The notes below the pieces were generated by a model, which had not been told where the DNA came from, made no database searches, and saw only the letters and a list, made by a program, of their open reading frames with translations. Positions 37,503 through 46,911 of a stretch of DNA of 64,000 nucleotides are shown here, piece after piece. Source of the DNA: Ferrimonas aestuarii. GTDB lineage: Bacteria > Pseudomonadota > Gammaproteobacteria > Enterobacterales > Shewanellaceae. Location: contig NZ_SWCJ01000017.1 of NCBI RefSeq assembly GCF_005116665.1, positions 1 through 64,000 of the forward strand. Reading direction: 5' to 3'. Both the position numbers and the translations under genes were made by a program. Numbering within the stretch: position 1 is the first letter of the stretch; the number at the start of each line of letters is the position of its first letter.

Positions 37503-38170
37503 ATGTAGCCTTTGCCACGCACGGTTTTCACTCGCGGACGACCATCTTCCCGTTCTGGCAGCTTTTTACGCAGGTTGGACAGGTGCATGTCGAGGCTGCG
37601 ATCAAAGGGCATCAGCTTTTTGCCCAATACGGTTTCGCTGAGAAGCTCTTTCGAGATGATCTGCCCTTGCTGTTGCAGCAGTGCGTGCAGCAGAGCGAAT
37701 TCGGTGGAGGTCAGCTCGATGTTGTTTTCTTGATACCACAGCTCCTGTCGGCCGGGAATTAACGTCAGATCGCCAGCGGTTAGCCCCTCTGAGGATGGGA
37801 CGGTTTTATCGCCGGTGCGTCGCAAAATCGCTTTGATGCGAGCGACTAATTCTCGGTCGTTAAACGGCTTTGGCAGGTAGTCATCGGCTCCAATTTCCAG
37901 GCCAACCACACGGTCGATGTCGTCACCACGGGCGGTGAGCATCAGCACCGGCATCTCGCTGTGCTGGCGTAGAGATTTCAAAATATCGAAGCCGTTCATG
38001 CTGGGCAGCATGACGTCTAATAGGACGATGTCGAAGTCATTCTTCAGTGCGGTATCCAGACCCTGCTTACCGTCTTGGCAATAATGCAGGTCAAACCCTT
38101 CGAGCTGAAGTAGCTCTTGCAGTAATTCACAAAGATCTTGGTCATCTTCGATCAGCAAAATTTTGGACAT
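37490..38170 (-). CDS. cpxR: Response regulator CpxR
   Basis: 226 residues of the OmpR type: receiver with LIEDDQDL (acidic pocket), VLLDVMLP (phosphorylated Asp), TARG and LPKPF (Lys), then a winged-helix DNA-binding domain ending RTVRGKGY. It controls envelope-stress genes through GTAAA-N5-GTAAA sites, one of which sits directly upstream (38233-38247), so it should be autoregulated and shared with the divergent cpxP. Translationally coupled to cpxA by a 13-bp overlap. Confidence 0.95.
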   Translation of the reverse strand: MSKILLIEDDQDLCELLQELLQLEGFDLHYCQDGKQGLDTALKNDFDIVLLDVMLPSMNGFDILKSLRQHSEMPVLMLTARGDDIDRVVGLEIGADDYLPKPFNDRELVARIKAILRRTGDKTVPSSEGLTAGDLTLIPGRQELWYQENNIELTSTEFALLHALLQQQGQIISKELLSETVLGKKLMPFDRSLDMHLSNLRKKLPEREDGRPRVKTVRGKGYIWLD

Positions 38171-38232
38171 GCCTCTCTCCTCGATAATTCGGCCTTTAGA
38201 ATACCCCCTATCTTTGGGAGCGGCGGGTCTAC

Positions 38233-38247
38233 TTTACACAGTTTTAC
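38233..38247 (-). promoter_or_regulatory. CpxR box between cpxRA and cpxP
   Basis: On the minus strand GTAAA-ACTGT-GTAAA: an exact match to the CpxR consensus GTAAA-N5-GTAAA. It lies 63 bp upstream of cpxR and 82 bp upstream of cpxP, so it can serve both divergent promoters. Motif match and context agree. Confidence 0.85.
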
Positions 38248-38328
38248 GTGGTGCTGCGGTTGCCTAACATTGACGGCGCTACACTGGGCTCAACTTAGTA
38301 AGGCACTCACTTAACCAAGGAGCCGAAT

Positions 38329-38826
38329 ATGAAATTCACTAAAACTCTTGCTGCAGGCGTTACCGTTGTTGCGTTATCTCTGACCGCTGTGGGTGTCGCC
38401 AATGCCCAAAAAGATCGCAATGGATATCATGACTTTGAGCGCGGTTGTGACTCAATGATGATGCACCATAAAGGTGGCAAGAGCCATAAAGGTTTACGCC
38501 ATATGTTCAGAGGTTTGGATTTGACCGATGAGCAGAAGCAGCAGATGAAAACCATCATTTCTGAAGCGCGAAACGATCGTCCTGAGCCGAATCTAGAACT
38601 GGCTCAAGATCAGATGATGAAGCGTCAGCAGTTGATGCAATCTGACACCTTTAATGAGGCCAGCGCCAAAGCGATCATCGAAGCTCGCCAACAGAAACAG
38701 GCTGAGCGCATGCTGAAGCAGATGAAAGTTCAGCACCAGCTGTATCAGATTCTTACTCCAGAGCAGCAAGCGGAGCTGGAGCAGCGTCAAGCGGAGAAGC
38801 TTGAGCGCATGATGAGCCGCTTCTAA
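38329..38826 (+). CDS. cpxP: CpxP/Spy-family periplasmic protein
   Basis: 165 residues. Signal peptide of about 26 residues (ends ANA), then an all-helical domain with both family LTxxQ motifs, LTDEQKQQM and LTPEQQAEL. CpxP damps CpxA signalling; Spy is a chaperone. The position opposite cpxRA with a shared CpxR box favours CpxP, but the sequence alone does not separate the two. His-rich stretch SMMMHHKGGKSHKG could bind metal. ATG 38329 with AAGGAG. Confidence 0.88.
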   Translation: MKFTKTLAAGVTVVALSLTAVGVANAQKDRNGYHDFERGCDSMMMHHKGGKSHKGLRHMFRGLDLTDEQKQQMKTIISEARNDRPEPNLELAQDQMMKRQQLMQSDTFNEASAKAIIEARQQKQAERMLKQMKVQHQLYQILTPEQQAELEQRQAEKLERMMSRF

Positions 38827-38869
38827 ACCCTGATTGCATCTGTTTTTCCCAACCTTTGCTTTCTCCACT

Positions 38870-38898
38870 AAGCGCTTCTCAAGAAGCGCTTTTTGTTT
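38870..38898 (+). terminator. Intrinsic terminator of cpxP
   Basis: AAGCGCTTCT-CA-AGAAGCGCTT followed by TTGTTTT. Confidence 0.85.
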
Positions 38899-38929
38899 TG
38901 ATGCGGGTTCGGCAGTGAGGTTAACTAGC

Positions 38930-38938
38930 TGATATAAT
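38930..38938 (+). promoter_or_regulatory. Extended -10 promoter of fieF
   Basis: TGATATAAT: a perfect TATAAT (38933-38938) with the TGn extension. The -35 region is poor, as is usual for extended -10 promoters. Predicted start near 38945 leaves a leader of about 25 nt before ATG 38970. Confidence 0.55.
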
Positions 38939-38969
38939 TCCAGCTATATCTTTGTTTTGGAACTTGGCT

Positions 38970-39869
38970 ATGACTGCCACAGACACTTCCCAGTATCATT
39001 TTTGGATACGTTGGGCCACTCGAGCTTCGGTGGCGACGGCGGTAATTCTGATCATCGCTAAGTTGATCGCTTGGTTCTATTCCGGTTCAGCCAGCATGTT
39101 GGCGTCGGTGACCGACTCTTTAATGGATGCGGCGGCATCGGTGATCACCCTGTTGGCGATGCGTTTTGCGATTCAACCGGCAGATGAAAATCATCCCTAT
39201 GGCCATGGTAAAGCGGAGCCGTTGGCGACCTTGGCTCAAGCAGCATTTATCTTGGGTTCCAGTTTCTTGCTGATTTTCCATGGTGTCGATCGCATCTTAA
39301 AGCCGGCGGCCTTGAGCCACAGTGGTTTGGGCATTGGCGTATCGATCTTTGCCATCGTGCTGACCTTGGCGTTATTGATGATTCAACGCAAGGCGGTTCA
39401 GGTAACGGGGTCGACCGCCATTGCCGCAGACTCTCTACACTATCGTTCCGATCTGATGCTCAACTTCGCGGTGTTGTTGGCGTTGGGGTTAGCCGATAAC
39501 GGCGCTTGGTGGGCCGACGGCGTATTCTCGGTGTTGATAGCCCTGTACATCGGCTATGGTGCCATCGGCTTGGGCTATGAAGCGGTGCAGATGCTGCTGG
39601 ACCGCGAGGCGGAACCGGAAGTACGGAAGCAGGTGCTGGCACTGCTGAATCAGGATGAGCGCATTTTAGATTGTCATGATCTTCGCACTCGCCGCTCTGG
39701 CCAAAACCTGTTTGTGCAGGTGCACATCGAGCTGGAGTCCGATATCTCTTTGCGTCTGGCCCATGACATTGCGGACGCCGCCGAGAAACGCATTTTGGAT
39801 GCCTTTTCTCAATGCGACGTCATCATTCACCAAGACCCGCAAGAGGTGGTTACAGGCTCAGCTCCTTAA
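38970..39869 (+). CDS. fieF: Cation diffusion facilitator (Fe/Zn efflux) FieF
   Basis: 299-residue CDF-family exporter in the inner membrane, exchanging Fe2+ or Zn2+ for protons. Six TM helices; the transport-site aspartates are in TM2 (SVTDSLMDAAAS) and TM5 (HYRSDLMLN), HPYGHGKAEPLATL marks the inter-helix zinc loop, and a cytoplasmic domain ends with CDVIIHQDP. ATG 38970 is preferred over the in-frame TTG at 38952. In relatives fieF also lies next to cpxP. Its end overlaps glnG by 20 bp. Confidence 0.92.
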   Translation: MTATDTSQYHFWIRWATRASVATAVILIIAKLIAWFYSGSASMLASVTDSLMDAAASVITLLAMRFAIQPADENHPYGHGKAEPLATLAQAAFILGSSFLLIFHGVDRILKPAALSHSGLGIGVSIFAIVLTLALLMIQRKAVQVTGSTAIAADSLHYRSDLMLNFAVLLALGLADNGAWWADGVFSVLIALYIGYGAIGLGYEAVQMLLDREAEPEVRKQVLALLNQDERILDCHDLRTRRSGQNLFVQVHIELESDISLRLAHDIADAAEKRILDAFSQCDVIIHQDPQEVVTGSAP

Positions 39870-41247
39870 GTTTGCGCGTCAGCGTATTTCGACCCCATCC
39901 TAATAGCTTGGCGGCCTCCTGTTTGTGGCCGCCACTGTGTTTTAAAGCCACCTCTAGCAATACCCGTTCAAATTCTGGCTGGGCTTCTGATAACAGCTCC
40001 GACTGCCCTTGAGACAGCGCACTGTCGGCCCAACTGGCCAACTGCTGTTGCCAACTTTGTGCTCCGGCACTGGGGCTAGTTTGGGTATCGGTTTCGGTAA
40101 ATTCTTGGGGCAGATCTTCCGGCAATACCTCTTGCCCAGACGCCATCACGGTTAACCAGCGGCAGCAGTTTTCCAGCTGGCGAACGTTACCGGGCCAAGG
40201 TAGAGCCGTCATCTTGGCCAGTGCATCTGGGTGCAGCCGTTTGGTTTCCACCCCCAACTCTTTGGCGGCCATCGACAGGAAATGACGACTCAAGGCAGGA
40301 ATATCATCACTGCGATCTTTAAGGGCGGGCAGGTGAATGCGGATGACGTTGAGTCGATGGAACAGATCTTCCCGGAACTCCCCAGCCTTGACGCGACCCT
40401 CTAGGTTTTGGTGTGTGGCGGCGATGATGCGTACGTCCACCTTGATCGGTTGATGCCCGCCCACGCGATAAAACTGGCCATCGGCCAGTACGCGCAGCAG
40501 CCGAGTCTGCACATCCAATGGCATGTCGCCGATCTCATCCAAAAACAGGGTGCCGCCGTCGGCCTGTTCGAAGCGGCCTTGTCGTATGCCCCCGGCGCCG
40601 GTAAAGGCGCCTTTTTCGTGGCCGAACAGCTCCGATTCGATGAGGTCCTTTGGTATCGCCGCCATGTTGAGGGCGATGAAGGTGTTCTTCGCTCGAGGGC
40701 TGTGTTTGTGCAGGGCGCCGGCCACCAATTCCTTACCGGTTCCCGATTCGCCATTAATGAGCACGCTGATGGTGGAGCGAGACAAACGACCGATGGCGCG
40801 AAATACCTCCTGCATCGCCGGCGCTTCGCCGATGATCTCTGGAACTGGCACCGGCTTTTCGGTGGTTTTCTTCGTTTGAGTGGCAGATTGCTCTAGGGCG
40901 CGGCGCACCAAGGTGATGGCTTCATCGATGTCGAACGGCTTGGGCAGATACTCAAAAGCGCCCGCCTGATAAGCACCAACGGCACTGTCCAGATCCGAAT
41001 GGGCGGTCATGATGATCACCGGCAGCTGCGGGTAATGCTGATTGATCCGCTCTAGCAGGGTTAGGCCATCGGTACCCGGCATACGGATGTCACTGATGAT
41101 CGCCTGAGGCTGGTACTCTTCCAATGCTTGCCATAGGGATTCGGCGCTGGCGAAACTGGCGCAGCTGATCTGCTCTCGCTGCAGTGCCCGTTCCAGTACC
41201 CAGCGGATGGAGCTGTCGTCGTCGAGTATCCATACACGTTCGTTCAT
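39850..41247 (-). CDS. glnG: Nitrogen regulator NtrC (sigma-54 activator)
   Basis: 465 residues: receiver (LDDDSSIRWVL, phospho-Asp in IISDIRMPGTDG, LPKPF), AAA+ domain with Walker A GESGTGKE, sigma-54-contacting GAFTGA, Walker B LFLDEIGDMP, and a C-terminal Fis-type HTH (KQEAAKLLGWGRNTLTRKLKEL). It binds TGCACCA-type enhancers; three such sites appear in this window (42333, 44631, 44653). Start overlaps the glnL stop as ATGA. Confidence 0.95.
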   Translation of the reverse strand: MNERVWILDDDSSIRWVLERALQREQISCASFASAESLWQALEEYQPQAIISDIRMPGTDGLTLLERINQHYPQLPVIIMTAHSDLDSAVGAYQAGAFEYLPKPFDIDEAITLVRRALEQSATQTKKTTEKPVPVPEIIGEAPAMQEVFRAIGRLSRSTISVLINGESGTGKELVAGALHKHSPRAKNTFIALNMAAIPKDLIESELFGHEKGAFTGAGGIRQGRFEQADGGTLFLDEIGDMPLDVQTRLLRVLADGQFYRVGGHQPIKVDVRIIAATHQNLEGRVKAGEFREDLFHRLNVIRIHLPALKDRSDDIPALSRHFLSMAAKELGVETKRLHPDALAKMTALPWPGNVRQLENCCRWLTVMASGQEVLPEDLPQEFTETDTQTSPSAGAQSWQQQLASWADSALSQGQSELLSEAQPEFERVLLEVALKHSGGHKQEAAKLLGWGRNTLTRKLKELSL

Positions 41248-42302
41248 TGTTGCTCCTTAGACAGTGGCAGAGTCAGAGTGAAGGCGGTTTGGCCTGGCCA
41301 ACTATCCACGCTGATTTTGCCTTGATGTTGCGACACGGCGTTTTGGGCGATGGAGAGTCCAAGGCCGCTGCCGCTGTCTTTGCCCGTTACCATGGGGTAG
41401 AACAGGGTGTCTTTGAGTGTGTCGTCAATGCCTGGGCCATCGTCGATGATGCTGACCTCAATGGCCATGCGATGGCGCTGTCCGGCGATGGTGACCTGAC
41501 TTCGAGTGCGGGTCTTAAGCGTAATGTGGCCGCAGCCATTTAGAGCCTGAGCGGCGTTGCGAACAATGTTGAGGACCGCCTGTTGCAGTAGGTCTCTGTC
41601 CATCTCGAAATCAGGAATGGAAGGGTCGTAATCGCGGACAAACTTCAGATCGCTACTGAACTCCAGCACCGCCAATTGACTGACTTGCTCCAACACCTTG
41701 TGAATATTGCCAAGTGCCCGCTCCCCCGGTTTTTGCGGCCCCAACAGTTTGTCGACCAGACTTCGCAAGCGATCCGCCTGCTCAATGATGATGCCGGTAA
41801 ATTCTTTGAGTTCAGGGTCTGGCAGTTCTCGCTCCAGCAACTGGGCGGCGCCCCGTAATCCCCCTAATGGATTTTTGATCTCATGGGCCAAGCCTCGAAC
41901 CAGTAACTGTGACGCGTGGTGTTGGGCGTACTGATGCAGTTCTTGAGAGATACGTTGCTGTTGGTCGATAACCCGAATCTCCAGTACGCCTTCTCCGGGA
42001 CCGAGGGGCGTTAGAAACAGGTCCACCGTATGGTGATTGCCATCTAGGGTAACCAGATTTAGGGCATAGAAAGCGCAGCCTTGGTGTTGACTGAGGCTGT
42101 GTTGCAGCTGAGTCAACTCGACGCCGATCTCCACAAAGCAGTCGTTGAGGCTGATCTCTTTTAAGCGACGATTACTGAGGCCAAACAGCGGTTCGCAGGA
42201 CTGGTTAGCGTATTTCACCATCAGACGCTCATCCACCACGATGACGGCGGCGTTGAGGTGATTGAGCAATAAACTGGGATCCAGAGGGGGCATCGGTGGC
42301 AT
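41244..42302 (-). CDS. glnL: Nitrogen sensor histidine kinase NtrB
   Basis: About 352-residue cytoplasmic kinase controlling NtrC under direction of PII. N-terminal PAS domain (about 10-110), H-box with the phosphorylated His in LAHEIKNPLGGLRGAAQLLE, N-box NIVRNAAQAL, and G-boxes DDGPGI and GSGLGLSIAQ. No membrane segment. ATG 42302 is the first in-frame ATG; the ATG at 42293 has a better-placed GGGAG and may be used. An NtrC site lies 31 bp upstream. Confidence 0.93.
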   Translation of the reverse strand: MPPMPPLDPSLLLNHLNAAVIVVDERLMVKYANQSCEPLFGLSNRRLKEISLNDCFVEIGVELTQLQHSLSQHQGCAFYALNLVTLDGNHHTVDLFLTPLGPGEGVLEIRVIDQQQRISQELHQYAQHHASQLLVRGLAHEIKNPLGGLRGAAQLLERELPDPELKEFTGIIIEQADRLRSLVDKLLGPQKPGERALGNIHKVLEQVSQLAVLEFSSDLKFVRDYDPSIPDFEMDRDLLQQAVLNIVRNAAQALNGCGHITLKTRTRSQVTIAGQRHRMAIEVSIIDDGPGIDDTLKDTLFYPMVTGKDSGSGLGLSIAQNAVSQHQGKISVDSWPGQTAFTLTLPLSKEQQ

Positions 42303-42332
42303 TTCTCCCAAAACTTTTCCCTACTTTAGCAC

Positions 42333-42349
42333 TGCACCATTATGGTGCA
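42333..42349. promoter_or_regulatory. NtrC-binding site upstream of glnLG
   Basis: TGCACCA-TTA-TGGTGCA, a perfect palindrome identical in its arms to the NtrC consensus. A further half-site TTTGCACC lies near 42365. Being close to the glnL start (31 bp), it would more likely repress the glnL promoter, as in E. coli, than activate it. Confidence 0.88.
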
Positions 42350-42478
42350 AATAGCGGTTTTCACTTTGCACCAAAAAGAGGAAACTCAGCCAGCAGCCCT
42401 GAAAAAAGCCGCTATTTTCCGTATGGCTTGAGTCCATGCTGGATGTTGCAATTTGCTTGCCAGTTTCTGATAGGGCGC

Positions 42479-42967
42479 TTATCTGGTTTTGGGAAATTGG
42501 CTGGAGGGGCGGTGAAGATAAAGGGTTTGCTCTTGGGAGAGAGACAGAGGTCGCTGTTGTTGGTCGATAACTCGGAGTTGCAGTTGGTGAGCACCGCGAT
42601 CGACGTTATCTAGGGTGAGGCCGGTACCGCTAATATCCTGTGGTTGGCCATCGAACAGCAGTTGCAGCGTATGGCCCTTTTTGAGCTTAGGCGTCACCGA
42701 GGTTTGAATTCGCACTCGGCCTTGGGCATTGCGTATGGTGGCCTCAGATTCGGGGGCGAGGATCTGCAATTGATAGCTGCTAATCGGGGCTTGAGCTTGG
42801 TTTGGCGCGGGCGATGATTTTGGAAATTGCAGCTGATTGGCGTCGGCCAAAGTCAGTGTCTGGCTGAGAGGCTGGGGCTGATCGCTAAAGTGGCGCACTC
42901 CCTGTTCATCGAGCCAAGTATGAACCTGAGGCGCATTCGCGAGGGTGAGGAACATCAGCAGCCACAT
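42479..42967 (-). CDS. DUF4124-domain protein
   Basis: About 162 residues. Signal peptide MWLLMFLTLANAPQV followed at once by a DUF4124 domain (HTWLDEQGVRHFSDQP, with the typical W-x-D-x-x-G-x-x-x-F-S-D pattern) and then an immunoglobulin-like strand-rich part with PESEATIRNAQGRVRIQT. Predicted periplasmic. This family is commonly found between glnA and glnL in gammaproteobacteria, but its role is unknown. ATG 42967 is preferred over the longer TTG-initiated frame because it places the signal peptide first. Confidence 0.72.
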   Translation of the reverse strand: MWLLMFLTLANAPQVHTWLDEQGVRHFSDQPQPLSQTLTLADANQLQFPKSSPAPNQAQAPISSYQLQILAPESEATIRNAQGRVRIQTSVTPKLKKGHTLQLLFDGQPQDISGTGLTLDNVDRGAHQLQLRVIDQQQRPLSLSQEQTLYLHRPSSQFPKTR

Positions 42968-43006
42968 AAAGCCTATCCGTTTGCCAGAATACCCAAAGTG
43001 TAGTTG

Positions 43007-43031
43007 CAAAAAAGCCCGTCAAAGACGGGCT
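43007..43031 (-). terminator. Intrinsic terminator of glnA
   Basis: Minus strand: AGCCCGTC-TTT-GACGGGCT followed by TTTTTG, 60 bp past the glnA stop. It separates glnA from the DUF4124-glnLG genes, although read-through is possible. Confidence 0.88.
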
Positions 43032-43090
43032 CAAATGGCTGTGTTGTTATTATTGGTCCGGTTTTAGGTTTTTATAGGTACCGGTTTTTT

Positions 43091-44500
43091 TTAGCAGCTG
43101 TAATACATGTCGAACTCAACTGGGTGAGTGGTCATGTTCAGACGCTCAACTTCTGCACGCTTCAGTTCGATGTAGGAGTTGATGTAGTCGTCAGAGAACA
43201 CACCGCCCGCAGTCAGGAACTCACGGTCTGCATCCAGACAATCCAGAGCTTGCTCGAAAGAGGAAGCTACGGTTGGGATCTCAGCCGCTTCTTCTGCTGG
43301 CAGGTCGTACAAGTCTTTATCCATGGCTTCGCCTGGGTGGATCTTGTTCTTAATGCCGTCCAGACCCGCCATCAGCATGGAAGCGAAGGCCAGATATGGG
43401 TTAGCGGTTGGATCAGGGAAGCGAACTTCAATGCGGCGTGCTTTCGGGCTTGGAACCACTGGGATACGAATAGACGCAGAGCGGTTACGAGCAGAGTAAG
43501 CCAACATGACCGGCGCTTCGAAGCCAGGTACCAGACGCTTGTAGGAGTTGGTGGAAGCGTTAGCAAAAGCGTTGATGGCACGAGCGTGCTTGATGATACC
43601 GCCGATGTAGTACAGGGCAGTTTCAGACAGACCGCCATACTTGTCGCCAGCAAACAGGTTAACGCCATCTTTGCTCAGTGACTGGTGGCAGTGCATACCG
43701 GAACCGTTATCCCCAACCACTGGCTTAGGCATGAAGGTTGCAGTCTTGCCGTAGGCGTGAGCCACGTTGTGAACTACGTATTTGTAGATCTGAATTTCGT
43801 CCGCTTTTTCAACGATGCTGTTGAACAGTGTTGCGATCTCGTTCTGACCCGCGGTAGCCACTTCGTGGTGGTGTGCTTCAACGGTCAGACCCATCTCTTC
43901 CATCACCAGACACATAGCGCTACGCAGATCCTGAGAGCTGTCCACTGGCGCTACTGGGAAGTAACCGCCTTTCACACCTGGACGGTGGCCCATGTTGCCG
44001 CCTTCGAAGTGCTTGTCTGAGTTCCAGCTCGCCTCTTCGGCGTCGATCTGGTACATGGAGCCGCTCATGTCGGTCTTAAACTTCACGTCGTCAAACAGGA
44101 AGAACTCTGGCTCAGGACCGAAGAACACTTCGTCAGCAAAGCCGGCGCTGCGCATGTAGGCTTCGGCGCGCTTAGCGATAGAGCGAGGGTCACGGTCGTA
44201 GCCCTGCATGGTGGTTGGCTCGATGATGTCGCAACGTACATTCAGGGTGGACTCTTCGGTGAATGGGTCCAGAACTGCGGTTGAAGGATCCGGCATCAAT
44301 ACCATGTCGGATTCGTTAATGCCCTTCCAGCCAGCGATGGAGGAGCCATCGAACATCTTGCCTTCTTCGAAGAAGTCACCGTTGATTTGGTGGCTTGGTA
44401 GGGAGACGTGTTGCTCCTTACCTTTAGTATCGGTGAAGCGCAGGTCGACAAACTTCACTTCGTTTTCTTTAATTAGTTCCAATACGTGTTCGACAGACAT
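43091..44500 (-). CDS. glnA: Glutamine synthetase, type I
   Basis: 469 residues, dodecameric GSI enzyme joining ammonia to glutamate. Seen: the catalytic-core signature [17 protein letters not shown], the ammonia-site region [15 protein letters not shown]-binding [17 protein letters not shown], and the adenylylation Tyr in [12 protein letters not shown], so it is likely controlled by GlnE. ATG 44500 has GGAGG 8 nt upstream and gives the family N-terminus MSVEHVLEL. Controlled by a sigma-54 promoter with two NtrC sites (see entries). Confidence 0.97.
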   Translation of the reverse strand: MSVEHVLELIKENEVKFVDLRFTDTKGKEQHVSLPSHQINGDFFEEGKMFDGSSIAGWKGINESDMVLMPDPSTAVLDPFTEESTLNVRCDIIEPTTMQGYDRDPRSIAKRAEAYMRSAGFADEVFFGPEPEFFLFDDVKFKTDMSGSMYQIDAEEASWNSDKHFEGGNMGHRPGVKGGYFPVAPVDSSQDLRSAMCLVMEEMGLTVEAHHHEVATAGQNEIATLFNSIVEKADEIQIYKYVVHNVAHAYGKTATFMPKPVVGDNGSGMHCHQSLSKDGVNLFAGDKYGGLSETALYYIGGIIKHARAINAFANASTNSYKRLVPGFEAPVMLAYSARNRSASIRIPVVPSPKARRIEVRFPDPTANPYLAFASMLMAGLDGIKNKIHPGEAMDKDLYDLPAEEAAEIPTVASSFEQALDCLDADREFLTAGGVFSDDYINSYIELKRAEVERLNMTTHPVEFDMYYSC

Positions 44501-44550
44501 CCTATGTACCTCCAAATGGCAAGAGCGCCCTAAATTTGATGCCACGACTA

Positions 44551-44567
44551 ATGCCAAAGTTGTGCCA
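44551..44567 (-). promoter_or_regulatory. Sigma-54 promoter of glnA
   Basis: Minus strand TGGCACAACTTTGGCAT. The -24 GG and -12 GC are spaced exactly as in the consensus TGGCAC-N5-TTGCA. Predicted start near 44541, giving a leader of about 40 nt before ATG 44500. NtrC sites lie about 90-130 bp upstream, as in E. coli glnAp2. Confidence 0.85.
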
Positions 44568-44630
44568 AAAATTTAAAGCATTGATTTCAATGGTTTTTGG
44601 TTGAAATTTGAGGGGCGGCGTCGAGCCAAT

Positions 44631-44647
44631 TGCACCATATTGGTGCG
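44631..44647. promoter_or_regulatory. NtrC enhancer site 1 of glnA
   Basis: TGCACCA-TAT-TGGTGCG: one mismatch from a perfect NtrC palindrome. About 100 bp upstream of the predicted sigma-54 start. Confidence 0.88.
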
Positions 44648-44652
44648 AAGAG

Positions 44653-44669
44653 TGTGCAATTTTGGTGCA
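44653..44669. promoter_or_regulatory. NtrC enhancer site 2 of glnA
   Basis: TGTGCAA-TTT-TGGTGCA: one perfect half-site and one degenerate. Its centre is 22 bp from site 1, two helical turns, allowing cooperative binding on one face. Confidence 0.75.
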
Positions 44670-44796
44670 ATGCACCGTGGCGGAGACAACAACTTCCATG
44701 GCTTCTGCTCGCTGGTGAAAAAAAGCACTGTCCTGATGCTTGCTGACAGAGTAGAATAGCCGCCCTTTTGATGCAACTATGGAGCCAGGCAGAACC

Positions 44797-46617
44797 GTGC
44801 TGGACAAACTAAGAAATATTGCGATTATTGCGCACGTTGACCACGGCAAGACCACCCTTGTGGACAAGCTGCTGCAGCAGTCCGGAACTTTAGAGACCCG
44901 TACTGATTTCGACGAACGCGTAATGGACTCCAACGATCTGGAGAAAGAGCGCGGTATTACCATTCTGGCTAAGAACACTGCCATCAAATGGAATGACTAC
45001 CGCATTAACATCGTAGACACCCCTGGACACGCCGACTTCGGTGGTGAGGTTGAGCGTGTGATGTCTATGGTAGACAGCGTATTGCTGCTGGTTGACGCCC
45101 AAGAAGGCCCGATGCCACAGACTCGCTTCGTAACCCAGAAAGCCTTTGCTCAGGGTCTGAAGCCGATCGTTGTGATCAACAAAATCGACAAGCCAGGTGC
45201 TCGCCCTGACTGGGTAATGGACCAGGTGTTTGACCTGTTCGACAACCTGGGTGCGACCGACGAACAGCTGGACTTCCAAGTGGTTTACGCTTCCGCCCTG
45301 AACGGTTGGGCGTCTCACGATGCTGAAACCGAAGGCGAAGACATGACCGCCATCTTCGAAACCATCGTTGATGCCGTGTCTCCACCAGCCGGCGACCCTG
45401 ATGGCGCGTTCCAGATGCAGGTTTCTCAGCTGGACTACAACTCTTACGTTGGTGTTATCGGTGTTGGCCGTGTAACTCGCGGTAAAGTGAAGGTTGGCCA
45501 GCAGGTTACCATCAACTGCGCTAACGGCAACGTACGTAACGGTAAAGTGGGCCAGGTGCTGGGTTACCTAGGTCTGGATCGTCACGAAGTTCAGGAAGCT
45601 CAGGCGGGCGACATCATCGCCATCTCTGGTCTTGGCGAACTGAAGATCTCTGACACCATCTGCTGCCCAACTGAAGTGGAGGCCCTGCCTGCACTGACCG
45701 TTGACGAGCCAACCGTAACCATGACCTTCCAGGTGAACACCTCGCCATTCTCTGGCCAAGAAGGTAAGTACGTTACTTCACGTAACATCCTTGAGCGTCT
45801 GGAGCAGGAACTGGTTCACAACGTGGCACTGCGTGTTGAGCAGACCGACGATCCAGATAAGTTCCGTGTTTCTGGCCGTGGTGAACTGCACCTGGGCGTT
45901 CTTATCGAGAACATGCGTCGTGAAGGTTACGAGATGGCCGTATCTCGTCCAGAAGTTATTCTGCGTACCGTAGATGGCGTACTGGAAGAACCGTACGAAA
46001 CCGTAACCGTTGACGTTGAAGAAGAGCACCAAGGCGGTGTAATGGAGAAGCTGGGTCTGCGTAAGGCTGAGCTGACCGACATGGCACCTGATGGTAAAGG
46101 CCGTATCCGTATGGACTTCATCATGCCATCTCGTGGCCTGATCGGTTTCCAGACTGAGTTCATGACTCTGACCTCCGGTACTGGTCTTATCTACCACACC
46201 TTCTTCAAGTACGGTCCTCACAAAGGTGGCGAGATCGGCCAGCGTATCAACGGCGTATTGATCGCCAACGCGACCGGTAAAGCCCTGACCAACGCCCTGT
46301 TTAACCTGCAGGAGCGTGGCCGCCTGATGATCGGTCACGGTGTTGAGGTATACGAAGGCATGATCATCGGTATTCACAGCCGTGATAACGACCTGACCGT
46401 TAACGCCCTGAAAGGTAAGCAGCTGACCAACGTACGTGCCTCTGGTACTGACGATGCGCAGGTACTGACTCCGCCAATCAAGATGACTTTGGAGCAAGCT
46501 CTGGAATTCATCGATAACGATGAGCTGGTTGAAGTAACCCCGCAAAGCATCCGTATCCGTAAGAAGCTGCTGACTGAATCTGATCGTAAGCGCGCTTCTC
46601 GCGAATCGAAGAAGTAA
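44797..46617 (+). CDS. typA: Ribosome-associated GTPase TypA/BipA
   Basis: About 606 residues; translational GTPase of the EF-G/LepA class involved in 50S assembly and stress or cold growth. GTPase motifs HVDHGKTTL, the RGITI switch ([10 protein letters not shown]), DTPGHADF and NKID; C-terminal BipA-specific domain with [15 protein letters not shown]. Two starts are possible: ATG 44779 (612 residues) and GTG 44797, which gives the family's usual N-terminus (x-L-D-K-L-R-N-I-A) and has CAGG at good spacing. I chose the GTG. Divergent from glnA. Confidence 0.94.
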   Translation: MLDKLRNIAIIAHVDHGKTTLVDKLLQQSGTLETRTDFDERVMDSNDLEKERGITILAKNTAIKWNDYRINIVDTPGHADFGGEVERVMSMVDSVLLLVDAQEGPMPQTRFVTQKAFAQGLKPIVVINKIDKPGARPDWVMDQVFDLFDNLGATDEQLDFQVVYASALNGWASHDAETEGEDMTAIFETIVDAVSPPAGDPDGAFQMQVSQLDYNSYVGVIGVGRVTRGKVKVGQQVTINCANGNVRNGKVGQVLGYLGLDRHEVQEAQAGDIIAISGLGELKISDTICCPTEVEALPALTVDEPTVTMTFQVNTSPFSGQEGKYVTSRNILERLEQELVHNVALRVEQTDDPDKFRVSGRGELHLGVLIENMRREGYEMAVSRPEVILRTVDGVLEEPYETVTVDVEEEHQGGVMEKLGLRKAELTDMAPDGKGRIRMDFIMPSRGLIGFQTEFMTLTSGTGLIYHTFFKYGPHKGGEIGQRINGVLIANATGKALTNALFNLQERGRLMIGHGVEVYEGMIIGIHSRDNDLTVNALKGKQLTNVRASGTDDAQVLTPPIKMTLEQALEFIDNDELVEVTPQSIRIRKKLLTESDRKRASRESKK

Positions 46618-46659
46618 GACATTGTCTTAATTCGTAAGCCGCATTTACGCGAATGAATG

Positions 46660-46690
46660 AGCCGCCCCGAGAGATTGGGGCGGCTTTTTT
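46660..46690 (+). terminator. Intrinsic terminator of typA
   Basis: AGCCGCCCC, 8-nt loop, GGGGCGGCT, TTTTTT, 43 bp after the stop. Confidence 0.9.
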
Positions 46691-46832
46691 AATGCCTGAA
46701 TTACCCGATTCCATCACCTAAAACGGACGTCTGTTGCGGCTCTGAGTCATCCATCGTCGCAGCAGTGAAAACCTCCACATTCCCTTACCCATAAAGAGTT
46801 CATTTCCCGTCACTTGCCGCTGCTGACGTCAG

Positions 46833-46847
46833 CTTACACCCGCTTAC
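46833..46847 (-). promoter_or_regulatory. CpxR-like direct repeat upstream of dgkA
   Basis: Minus strand GTAAG-CGGGT-GTAAG, with the 10-bp period of a CpxR box but G for A at the fifth base of each half. It lies 65 bp upstream of dgkA. Elsewhere in 46691-46911 I see no gene. Confidence 0.4.
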
Positions 46848-46911
46848 AAGTGTCGCTCGTTGCCGTTGTTACAGTGCTCGAACTTCAATCAGTTCAACAC
46901 AGGTCATCAGC

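Noticed and set aside
42363..42378. Second full NtrC site upstream of glnL
   Set aside because: Only one half (TTTGCACC) is present; no matching second half at the right spacing.
45778..46545. 255-residue open frame on the minus strand within typA
   Set aside because: Shadow of the highly conserved typA; composition follows the codon bias of the other strand.
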